64,000 nucleotides of DNA. Origin: Telopea speciosissima (lineage: Eukaryota; Streptophyta; Magnoliopsida; Proteales; Proteaceae). The stretch lies in assembly GCF_018873765.1 (NCBI RefSeq), contig NC_057925.1:1256927-1320926 (forward strand), in the 5' to 3' direction. The position numbers and the translations under genes are program-made. Positions 15,001 through 27,000 of the stretch are shown here, piece after piece (the stretch's first letter is position 1; each line of letters starts with the position of its first letter). The notes beneath the pieces were generated by a model, which saw only the letters and a program-made list of their open reading frames with translations, was not told the DNA's origin and ran no database searches.

Positions 15001-18000
15001 TCAAGTTTCAGTGTCAAAGAAATAGGGTGAATGCCTTGACAGTGAGTTCAGGGTGACTATATTATAAAAGTGGCCATTGATTCCATTATTATGAAATAAC
15101 AATCTTGTCATTTTGTGAAACTTGGTAGAAGGAAAAACTGTTATTACAAATTTTATTTTTTTTGTGGCAATCATTTTCTAAGCCCCAGTTCCCATCTGGC
15201 AAGGGAAAAATGATTCCACTATTTTGAAATATTTTAGCTTGTTCACATTATTCCCTATGAGGGTGGACCTTGGTGCAACGGTTAGGTTGCTCCATTGTGA
15301 CCAATTGCTCACGGGCTCGAGTCTCTGGAAATGGCCTCTCTTTGAAGCAGGGGTAAGGCTGAGTACATTATGACCCTCCCCAGACCCCGAAGTGGCGGGA
15401 GCCTCATGCACTGGGTACAAGCGCATTATTCCCTTTTTTTTTTTTTCGTTTTAATAAAAAAAATTGGGGAAACATTCAATGGGGCATATTTTAATAGAGA
15501 TTTTTGCAATTTGCATTGTCGTATTGTGACAACATTGTACTTGTATTTTCTGCTACATTTTAGTAAAATTTCTTCTGAAATATGTTTGGTCTACTATCTT
15601 CTTTGACAATTGATTGGATCCTGTGCAAGAGTATGAAATAGACTGTTGGTCGAAAATGGATCTGCTTTTGCATGATCAAATGAAATATTAGTAAAAAGGT
15701 TCAAAATGTAAAATCCAGTGGGAGTTTGATATGTTGACGTTTCTGAGAAAGTAACTTCTGCTCCAGTACCCTGAGCAGGTACCTCATACTCCGAAAGCCC
15801 TTTCCATCTAGTACAGCTATAACCTATATCTGCCATTTCTAGCAAGCTCCTGTTGTTTTATGACCCATATTCCCATAATACATTCTTTGTAACAAAACAT
15901 TTGGTTGCTAAAGACTTTGAATAGGTTTAATATTTTGTTTTAAGGCAAGTAATTACTAATTATACCCAAGATGCTAGTTCTTTCTGAGTGAAAGGTTTGA
16001 CAACCCTAATTGGTTTAGCTCCCTTCATAGAAAATAAATTAGTTTTGTATCCCTGCGTATCTTCTTAGGTGTTGTGGTTTATTATAACTTTCTGGTTTTG
16101 TTTTAGCTGTTGATTGACCTTTCCTCCCTTTTATTTGTATCAGATTTTACAAAACTAATGCGAAGTTGCATTCTTTATGACCTTGCAGACCAGAAATGCT
16201 CTCTCTGGTACTTACTCTGCACCACAGAGGTCTGCTAGTTCAGCTGCTCTTCTAGTTGGAGATCCTACAATCATGCGAGATAGGGCAGGGAACTTTGTGC
16301 TCCCTAGAGCAGATGTTATGAAATTGAGGGATCAGTTGAGGAATGAGGAATTAGCTGCAGGATTGTTCTTCAATAGAATAATAGCAGGAAAGACATTTTG
16401 GCGTGAATCATCTGCTGATGTTGGCCACTGGAGAGAGATGTGTGCGCATGCCCGTATTCTGGCTTTAGAAGAGGCAATCGATACAGAATGGGTCTATATG
16501 TGGGATAAGTTTGGTGGTTATTTGCTTCTTTTGCTTGGTTTGACTGCCAAGGCAGAGAGAGTACAGGTGATTAATAATGCTAATTTGCTTGCTTACAAAA
16601 TTTCTCATCTTTTTTTTTTACTTCTGCATTGTCACCTATGGGTTACCATTTGTTTTATGGCAGGATGAAGTCCGCCTGCGACTTTTTCTTGATAGCATAG
16701 GTTTTTCAGACCTAAGTGCCAAAAAGATTAAGAAATGGATGCCTGAAGACCGTAGGCAATTTGAAATAATACAGGAGAGGTATATCACTTCACACATTTA
16801 GTGATCATTATTGTCTGTGCATCTCTAAATAAGTGTGGACCTTTTTCCATTTGTTTCTTATTATTTTTTTTAAATTATTGACATGTAGTTACATAAGAGA
16901 AAAGGAGATGGAGGAGGAAATCTTAATACAGCGACGTGAGGAAGAGGGAAAGGGAAAAGAAAGGAGGAAGGTGCTCTTGGAGAAAGAGGAGCGTAAATGG
17001 AAGGAGATAGAAGCTTCTCTTATATCCTCCATTCCAAATGTTGGAAGTAGGGAGGCTGCAGCCATGGCAGCTGCAGTGCGTGCTGTTGGTGGTGATTCTG
17101 TTTTGGACGACTCTTTTGCTCGAGAGAGGGTTTCAAGCATTGCTCGTCGCATTCGCACAGCTCAGTTGGCTCGTCGGGCAGTGCAGGTGTTCATCTGATT
17201 AAAGATATTTCTGTCTTCTTTCATTGCAAGTTGAAACTTCTGCTGGAAAGTGTTAGCCAAGATAATTGTTCATTTTTTTCTCCTTCCAGGGGATTTACTC
17301 CTGAGGAGTTAAAACCATTGGGAATATGATGTTGAACTCTTTCATTACCCACTTTTCATAATGTCTATTTTGGTGGAACAGTCAATTCCTTTGTATTTAT
17401 TTAAATGTGGCTTGTAATTATTATTTGTTAATATCCTTTGTATAGCTTTTGAAGTTGTATTAGTAATGGGAATGCTGATGGGATTTGTTAGAAACATTTG
17501 CCTCAAACTGAAACTCTTAATTTTGTCGATGTGGGAATGTAGTATGTCTTCTATCTGTAGTCAGTGTCTTTTTTACAGATGGGATTGGAAGAGTATTATG
17601 GATCCTTTTTCAGTATGTAACATACTCAGTGAGGTGATGAGTCCCTTACCCTAGATAAATTTAACAAGCTTTCTTGCAATGGATTGGGGTAAACCCGCTG
17701 ATGCAGATGCACTACCTTGGACCGACCCAAACCCATTCGGGTATCCAGATGGAGATGAACCGGGTCCAGTTTGAGTTTTTTGGATCTAGTAGGATTTTAG
17801 AAATTTATGTTATTTGGGGAACTAATGTCTTACTTTATTTTATTAGTTAGGTACGTAGGATATTTGGTTTCCCAATTGTTCTTAGTTTCCTTATTTGAAT
17901 AAGTTTCCTAGTTAGAGAGTTAGTCTTTGTTTTAGGAGTCTTTTATTTCTCTTTATATATGGTGTAATTCCCCATTGTTGAATAGATTGAAAAGATGAGT

Positions 18001-21000
18001 TGAGTTTGTGTTTGTGAAGAGCCTGCGTGGCTGGTTGTGTGCGATCCTCCCCTCCCCTTCTTCTTATTTCCCTTCTTTTCCCTGCAACTCTGAAATCTTA
18101 TCTCAGGATTCTCCCTACTCCTAATGGCCCTCCACCACCCGCTGGATCGTATTGTTTCTTAATGGGTCTATTTCATGGTGTTGGGATGTAAATGACTTCC
18201 ACTCTTTGATTTTATATTTTCTAGGGGAGCTAGGTCCAGACCCATCTCAGGAACCCATTTCATCATGCTCTTATTACTTGCCATGTGGCAGCTTAGTTGG
18301 AATCTAGAATCCAGATTTGGTGGATCATGGGCATTCAGATGATGCTCACAAGTCTACTGATTATTCTTCGCTCATTTTTTTTTAATTTCTATTATTAGCA
18401 ATTAAAGTTCTTGATTTTGCAGTTATTTAATCTAACTAAAATAAGTCATGGTTGTATCTCTTCTCTTTTTCTGCTATTAAGCTGCATATTTTTTGTAAGC
18501 CATTATACAAAACTTATGGGTATTTATCTTTTTGGCCAGACGGGAGTTCCTGGTGCTATATGTATTCTTGACGATGAACCACAAGCAGGTGGCAGACACT
18601 GCGGCCAGATTGACCCAAGCATATGTCAGTCTCAAAAGGTTACTTTCTCTATTGCAGTAATGATCCAACCAGATTCTGGGCCAGTTTGTCTTTTGGGTAC
18701 AGAATTCCAGAGGAGAGTTTGCTGGGAAATCCTGGTGGCTGGTTCTGAACAAGGCATTGAGGCTGGACAAGTTGGGCTCAGGCTAGTTACCAAAGGCAAT
18801 AATCAAAGTACTGTTGCTAAGGACTGGAACATTGGTGCTACAAGTATTGCAGATGGAAGGTTTGTAGTATCTTCTCTCCAACATTAGCATCCCCTCTATA
18901 ATTCATCAGGTTTTCATTGCTTCTCATTGAGCTTTTCATTGCTTTGATCATATGACCCTTGGATCTACCCTGTTGACATAATTTCCTGTTGGTTATGGTG
19001 GGATTTCTACCTAACTAGGTCTGCTCTAACTGCTATGCAGGTGGCATATTGTGACTGTGACCATTGATGCTGATGTAGGTGAGGCCACTTGCTATCTAGA
19101 TGGGGGTTTTGATGGATTCCAGAGTGGATTACCGCTGCATACGGGCACTGGCATTTGGGATCAGGGAACGGAAGTTTGGATTGGCATTAGGCCACCAACA
19201 GATTTGGATGCGTTTGGAAGGTCAGATAGTGAAGGAGCCGATTCGAAGATGCATATTATGGATACTTTCTTATGGGGAAGGTGTTTGACAGAAGATGAGA
19301 TTGGGGCTGTCCACTCTGCTACAAGCTCATTTGATTACAACATGATTGATCTTCCAGAAGATGGTTGGCAATGGGCTTATTCACCTAACAGAGTATGCAT
19401 CTACTATCCTGTTTCAAATCATAGCCTTTCAATCTCTTGTTTGGTGTTTGTTGAAGTAAATTTAATCTGTTGGTATTTGAGGTGCCCAAAAGACATTTGT
19501 TTTCTGTATTGTTGCTACTTGCTAGCACTTTTTGACTAGTTGCTGTTTCCTGCCTTTGCATAGGTTGATGACTGGGACAGTGATCCTGCCGATGTCGATT
19601 TATATGATAGGGATGATGTAGATTGGGATGGACAGTATTCAAGTGGTAGGAAAAGAAGATCAGAACGTGAAGGAGTGGCAATTGATATGGATTCTTTTGC
19701 CAGAAAATTAAGGAAACCTAGGATGGAAACACAAGAAGAAATCAATCAACGGATGCAATCCATTGAAATGGCTATTAGGGAAGCTCTTTCTGCAAGAGGT
19801 GAAGCTCATTTCACTGACCAAGAATTTCCTCCTACCGATCAATCTTTATTTGTGGACCTAGAAAATCCTCCTTCAAAGTTGCAGGTTAGTTTCTCTGAAT
19901 TGTATATTTATGTTTAACAAGTTTGTTAGTCAGATTGTCTTAAACCTTGTTTTGGTGTTCCATGCTAGGTTGTTTCTAAGTGGATGAGGCCCACTGAATT
20001 AGTTAAAGAGAACCACATGGATTCTCACCCATGCTTATTTTCTGGTGTTGCAAATCCATCTGATGTTTGTCAGGTATGCCTGGAGTTTCTTTTGTCATGC
20101 CTCTGGAACCTGTTGTCCTAGTCATGTGTGCTGTATCAGTCCATTTAAACATTGAATGATCACTTGAGAATTCCTTTCTGCTCCTTTAAGTGGCACAATT
20201 TTAACTCATACAGGGCCGACTGGGTGACTGCTGGTTCTTGAGTGCTGTTGCTGTTTTAACTGAGGTTTCACGAATATCTGAAGTAATTATTACACCAGAG
20301 TTCAATGAAGAAGGAATTTATACTGTTCGCTTCTGTATTCAGGTAATAAGTCCAGGAATTCCAAGCATGTGTTTAATTTTCCCTTTGACTTACTGGTTTC
20401 TTTTGTTTGGCTTACTTTCTTAAATGGAGGTTATAGTTGTGTGTGGGTATACTTCCTATGATGGAAAAAGTAGTTGTGATGCTGTCTGGGTGCTCTCACA
20501 AAAAAAGAAGGAATGATGGAGCTTGGGTTAGGAATCAGGATTGTAGAAATGACAATCAAGCGAAAATTGATAGAAAATCTGTTGTGATCTATTAGGGCTG
20601 TACTTAGTAAATGAGTGATAGCTCTATGCAAGATGGCTTTTAGGTCTCAATACCCTAGTTGTAAATTTGATTTCTTTTCAGCTGAAAAATCTGAACTCAC
20701 TAGTTTCATTTAAATTCTTAGTTTTTAATATTTTGGCAATTTCCGCAATTTTGGCCATTTGAACATGTTTCGAATGCTGCAGCTGAAATGAATGAGAATT
20801 GTGGATTTGGATAATTTTCTTTTGGGTTAAATCTGTTGGTTTTATTTTGGGCCAAAATGAAAGCCTATTTATAAATAAGCTTGAACATACCTATTTTTTA
20901 ACCCTATCGGATGGTTTCTAATGTCAATATATCCATGGAAAGAGAACTCGGTCGAAACCACCAAAATATCTCAGTTTCGCAAAAAACCGAGACTAGTTAA

Positions 21001-24000
21001 GATGGGAGTTTAAAAACTCACTGGTTTCGACCAGTTTTGACTGAAACAACCCATATTTCGCAAGTTTCGACTCTCATACCCATTGAAACTTGAGGAAACC
21101 TAGCTCGAAACCAAGACAGACACTTATTTATGTCAGAAGCCAGGATAGACACTTATTTATGCCTAATATCATTTAAGTAAATGCTTTTGTATTTCATTTA
21201 TTTAAGATATTATTCATAAATAAGCAAGTACCCCCCTATTTGAATCCAATAAAAATAGGTAAAAAATAAAATTCCAAAAGGATAAAAAATCAACCCCCCC
21301 AGTTCAAGAACAAAAACTGATTTTTTAGCGGTAGGTGCAATGTTCAACTTTTAAATGCTGGGGTTTTTCTCAAATCTAAAAATTTCATAAATTTAATATG
21401 GTAAAACATTGCTAAAAACCAAAAGTGCAATAAAATATTCATTTGTTTTGATGTCTAAAAAAATATTTTCATTCAGAGTGATTTTGACAGCATTTGCGTA
21501 CACCAAATTTAGTTTGACCGGTACATAACTCCTTCAATATAAATCAGATTTAAGCAATCTTAGATTTGATGGAAAGCTTTTTTTAAGTAAATGACAAAAA
21601 CATTTACTTAAATGCTATTAGGCAGAAATAAGTGTCTGTCTTGACAACTATGATTCCCAGTACACTATGCGTACACTAGTAAACTTGGGTAAAAAACCAC
21701 AAGTACCATTTTGAGTGTTTTTTTTTAATATAGTTCATGCATTGTGTTTAGAATGTCAAAAATAGGCTGTATACAAAAAATCAGATCAAATGAAGCATTT
21801 CTGGGCCTCGAAACCACCAGCTCGAGTTGGCTGGGAAAAAATCACAGGTTTCAACCGGTTTCGACCATATCTTGGTTTTTGGCTGGTCGAAAACCTAGTT
21901 TTAGAACCGTGAATATATTATTAGGGAGAAAGTTCTCTTTCCGGGAGTGTGGCCTACGCCAACACCCCCATGAGTCTATTTGTCTCCTCTCCATATGAAA
22001 AGACACCTCTGCCCCCTTGTTTTGAGGAGGAGAAAGACACATGGGAGTGCTGGTGTAGGCCACACTCCTGGACAGAAAAATATTTCTCATATTTATATTA
22101 TAAATTCTGTGTATTCGTGTTATACTTGTAATATTTTATTCGGCTTGAATCAATCTCTAATTTATTTTAAGGAAAAATTTTGCTTTACATGGCCCCATTT
22201 TGGAAGGGCTTCCTAAATGCATAGTTGTCACGGCGTCACGGCGATCCAAGTCGGTGGAGGGGTGTCACGGCGATATATCGACATGTCGCCGAGCATGTCG
22301 ACCATGTTTTATTTTTTATTTTCTCTATTTTTAATGTTTTAATAGATGTATACTCAAGCCATGTTTTATTTTTTCTCTATTGTTTCTCAAGTTTTAAGAA
22401 GAAAATTCAGAAATTGAAGAAGAAATCGAAGAGGGAAAGAAGAAATCGAAAGAAATCGAAGAGGGAAAGAAGAAATCAAAAGAAATTGAAGAGGGAAAGA
22501 AGAAATCGAAGAGGGAAGAAGAAATCGAAGACAGGAAGAAGAAATCGAAGAGGGAAAGAGAGACAAGAAGAAGAAATCAAAGAGGGATGCCATGGCGTAG
22601 GTCACCATGCAACCCTCTCCAGCGCCAGGACGCCATGGCAATGCCATGACAACTATGCCTAAATGGTCCACCATTTTGAGCCACGTGGGCAGATGATGTG
22701 GCAATTTAATTGTTGGATAGAGAGGACATGGTCAGGATAAGTCACACGTCCAATTGCAGAGCCTAATTCAATCAAATACACTCCAGTGTATTGGCATGCT
22801 TCCCCATGTATATCTATGCATGACTACAGTATTGTGCACTCTCCCATGGTCCTTGGAACTTTTTGCCACTTGGAGAACTATGATTGGACTGAAACTTGAC
22901 ATGTTTGCAGAAGATCTATGCGTGTACCTGTCCACTATTTGGATCCGATCTGATTTGTCACGTGGCAGAATTTTTAGGGCCATTGAGGTGAAGCTTCCTA
23001 TGTAGCCATATAGTAAACCTTTGACCTATTTTTAGATGTATATGAAACAAAGAAATTTCTCCAAAATATTTTATTGGAACTTCTGATGTGCTAAAAATCT
23101 TCATTTTGGAACCAAAAATTAAAGAGCCACTGTAATGAAATTGTAAGTAAGCCTAATACATTGGAATTGCTAAAAAATGGTGTTTGGTTTTAATATTTAG
23201 CTTGCAGGATGATTAAAATTGATTAGAATGATCAGATAAGGTAAAATATATCACAGGGAGTGTCTGAATGACACCTCTAACTGCATTTAGAACTTGACAC
23301 CTTTTAAATGCCCCTTGTCTTATTTCTAAAATAAGTTGAAAGTGACATATCATGTCATTATCAAAAGGTGCCATCATCATGCACATTTTAGAGTATGCAT
23401 ATGAATTGACACTATTACCCTCATCGGAAAAAATTGTGTCAAACCAAAAGGGAAAAAATGTAAGGTTACAAATTATTTGACACCTTGAGGGGTGTCAATA
23501 AGAAAATCCCTATATCATATCTATGCATGAAACTTCAGAGCCTCTTATATTCATTTTCATGCAGACTAGACCAGTGTAATCAGAACATCTCCTTGGTAGT
23601 TATTATGCCAAGTTGGGACTTGTTGTGCTTGCCTTAGTTGCTAGGTGGGGCCTCGGTCCATCTCAAGTCAATTAGGCATTCATCTAAATATCATTAACAT
23701 GCTTCTTCTTTCCCCACTCTTGTTGATCTTTAAAAAAAAAAACCAACATTCTTTTTATTTAGTTTAATGACTTCTTTTTTGGGGAACTTAATTGAATATA
23801 CAAAAAGAATTTCTAAATTGCTGAATTACATAGGGTTGTGGACTCACTGCCATATTGCACTAGCACTGTAAAGGAAATGTTAATGTATGCACAGGCACAC
23901 GACCATTAACCCTGTCTTTTAGTTGAGAGATTTCATTTGATCATTTCTGCTTTCACCCTCTGCCTTTGATGGAATAATGGCTGAAAAGAAATCCCCGTAC

Positions 24001-27000
24001 ATGAAGTTCCGAATGGCACATGTCTTGAAATGCTCACCCAGACTCCATCCTTTACTGTTTTGGGCTCTCTTGAATTTTGCCCCGACCCATCCGGCAGCTT
24101 TCTGCTTGCCAACTTGTAGAAATCCTCTTCCTCTCCTTACTTAAACCTTATCTTCCTCAGAACCCACCCACCACCCAACCATTCCCTCAAGTATTGGTCT
24201 TGGGGGACATAGGTTGTTGGAAACCTGGAAGATATATTCACTCCACCATGGCTATAACTCCCATGAGTCCTGATGTTCATAATTGTTGCACCTGTGTCCT
24301 ATCTCTGGCCTCCAAATAAGAGTAATTCCTTCAATGGTTTCCATTGTGCCACATTAGGTGTTGGACAAACTGGACTCTGGAGTGCCTCAGCTCCAAAGTG
24401 AATCTCAAGAAGACCGAGGAGTTGAAGATTATGTAGATAAATCAGTCAAGTAAAGCTCATTGGTGGGCTTGTGTCACTCTGGGACACAGGATTTGGTCCA
24501 TGGATTGATTTGAATAGAAGTAGAACTGGGCAGACCTTTGGGGTTGATCTGGAACGGCTGGTCCCATGTTAACATCCAAGAAGCTAGGGCCTGGTCTAAA
24601 CTCATTTCCACGGTCAACCTAGATGAGAGATTTAGGGAAATGTTGGTTGCCAGAGGAGAGGTTTGCAATTGCTGGAGTGGAAGACGAGAGACCATTCACA
24701 GCAAAGGTGAGAACTGCAGAGGAATCTCTGCATGGGTTTTCTCAATTAGCGAGCCACACAAGGGTGGTTTAAGGAACTCTGTGGTTGTTATATTCTTTGT
24801 CTGGATTTAGGTGTTGGTACGAATAGGGATAAAGGGATTTGGCATCTATTTATAGTGGTCAGATTTTAGGGCAGAAGTGCGAGAGATGGAAGAGGAAGAA
24901 CCACCTCTTAGGGAACATAGCATCGAGGAATAGTGTTGGCATCTGATTTTCTCACTGACATTTGTAGATAAGGAAATTTGCATGGTGATAGTGCATATAT
25001 TCTGGGGTAATTTTTTCCAACTCTTTCCCTTTTGTTTCTCATTATCTTGTGTTGTTAAACTATATTGCAACGAGCTATAGAAGCTGAGAGATGTTTTTAA
25101 CAAAAAGATGGGGGATAACGGAACATATAGCAAAGTCCATAGATAGGATTTCCTTCTCTTTGGCATGTCTTTTTATGTTGAAGTGGATGAAAGAGTAGGA
25201 GGAATACATAATGCAAGTAAAATTGTAATATGGAATCATTATTTATTCTATATTATTTTCTTAAGAATAGTTTATTTTATTTTTCTGTTGTATTGCTTGT
25301 AATTGGATACATTCATTGTTTGGGGGAAAAATTGAAATATCAATTAAAGTTGGAAATAAATTCACCCCTCCCCTTAAAGGAGCTCGGGGCTTCCACCCCC
25401 CCCCCCCCGCTTCTCCCTCTCTGGCCTTGGTAATATAATTTTTTTATTCACAAAAAAAAAAAAAAAAAAAAAACAGAGGTTATTAATACAGAAAGCTCCC
25501 CTTTTAGATAATGAATTTATGCTTCAAATATGCTGCAAAGTGCCAATGAAATGATTTTTCCCCATTTTATTTCCATATGTTCCCTAAGTAAATCTGCCAT
25601 GTCATTGGGCCACCTTAGGATAGGGGAGAACATAGGTTAGTGGATGCCAAGAGCTCTTCGTGCTGGATGCCCAATCAATGAGTATGTTCTCCTCGGTCAT
25701 CTTCTCAATAGTTTATCCTCCTATCCTCAGCTCTAACAAGACAGGCAGAGCCTTAGAAGGGTGAAAAGGGAACCAATCTTTGGAATTTGACTCCTTATGA
25801 TGTGAAGTGGGTGTATTATGGAAACAAAGAAGCTGGAGGGTGGTTAGTGGCTACTCGAGATCTTTCTGTTGAGTGTGTGCCGATATGAATGAAGAGGGAG
25901 GGAGGGAGAGAGGGAGAGGGAAGGTTAAAGCTTCATTTCAGTGTGACTTGAATTTAGCTGCAAATACTTCTATCCTGTTTCTCTTTCTTATAGGAAAGCC
26001 CGCCAACACCAAAAGTGGCTGGGTCATCTATTGCACACTCATTCAGCTGGGGCCTAATAATTTCCCCATCATTGGATGCTGATGAGCATGACTTTGTGCT
26101 TTTACTCTATTATTTTGGTTATCATTTGGTTGTAGTGCTTGTTGGCTTGCTTAGTAATCCTTTCTGCATATCTTGTTTGTGATCTTTTATGTAGGGTGAA
26201 TGGGTCCCTGTTGTTGTTGATGATTGGATTCCATGCGAGTCACCTGGAAAACCAGCATTTGCTACTAGTAGGAAGGGGAATGAACTCTGGGTTTCCATTT
26301 TGGAGAAGGCATATGCCAAGCTGCATGGTTCTTATGAGGCACTAGAAGGTGGACTTGTACAAGATGCTCTTGTGGACCTCACTGGAGGGGCTGGTGAGGA
26401 GATTGATCTGAGGAGTGCACAAGCCCAGATTGATCTCGCAAGTGGGAGACTCTGGTCTCAGTTACTACGCTTCAAACAGGAGGGTTTTCTTCTTGGTGCT
26501 GGCAGTCCATCTGGTTCAGATGTGCACATTTCATCCAGTGGCATTGTCCAGGGGCATGCATACTCGTTATTACAGGTAAAATAAAGTGGTAGCTCTTGTT
26601 TGGCTTTATCTACATTTCTGTGGTAATAAATTCTAGTAGCAAATTACCTATCATCTTTACTAATTTGTGTTCCAGGTAAGAGAGGTAGATGGCTACAAAC
26701 TAGTTCAGATCCAGAATCCATGGGCAAATGAAGTTGAGTGGAGTGGCCCTTGGTCTGATTCATCACCTGAATGGACTGATAGGATGAAGTACAAGCTGAA
26801 GCATGTTCCTCAGGTACTTATTCTGCTTATCTTTTTGCCTTGTTTTTCCTTTATGGATGTCATACGTCCATTTTTGTATTTCTGTTTATTGTTTTCAGTG
26901 ATTTGATTGAACTAGATTTGGACCAAAACAGAAATATTGACTGATATTTATCAACACATGATGACGTTTTTATTGCATCCTTATGGGTACATATATTGCA

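Larger units (their letters stand above)
20343..26194 (+). other. DEK1 intron splitting the protease core
   Basis: A 5,852-bp phase-0 intron between the exon with the catalytic Cys and the exon with the catalytic His. It contains four MITE-type elements (20934-21911, 21926-22088, 22220-22657, 23256-23510). A probable L1 end lies near 25428-25473. The sequence at 23520-25420 and 25480-26190 shows no gene I can support. Donor (CAG|GTAATA) and acceptor (TATGTAG|GG) are intact. Confidence 0.88.

Noticed and set aside
16889..17158. Minus-strand frame over a DEK1 exon
   Set aside because: The + strand exon fits DEK1 in phase; this is its shadow.
17690..18180. Solo LTR in a DEK1 intron
   Set aside because: LTR-like look only; no inverted ends, target duplication or partner found.
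22225..22662. 145-residue Lys/Arg/Glu-rich frame
   Set aside because: It is the translation of the purine minisatellite inside a MITE.
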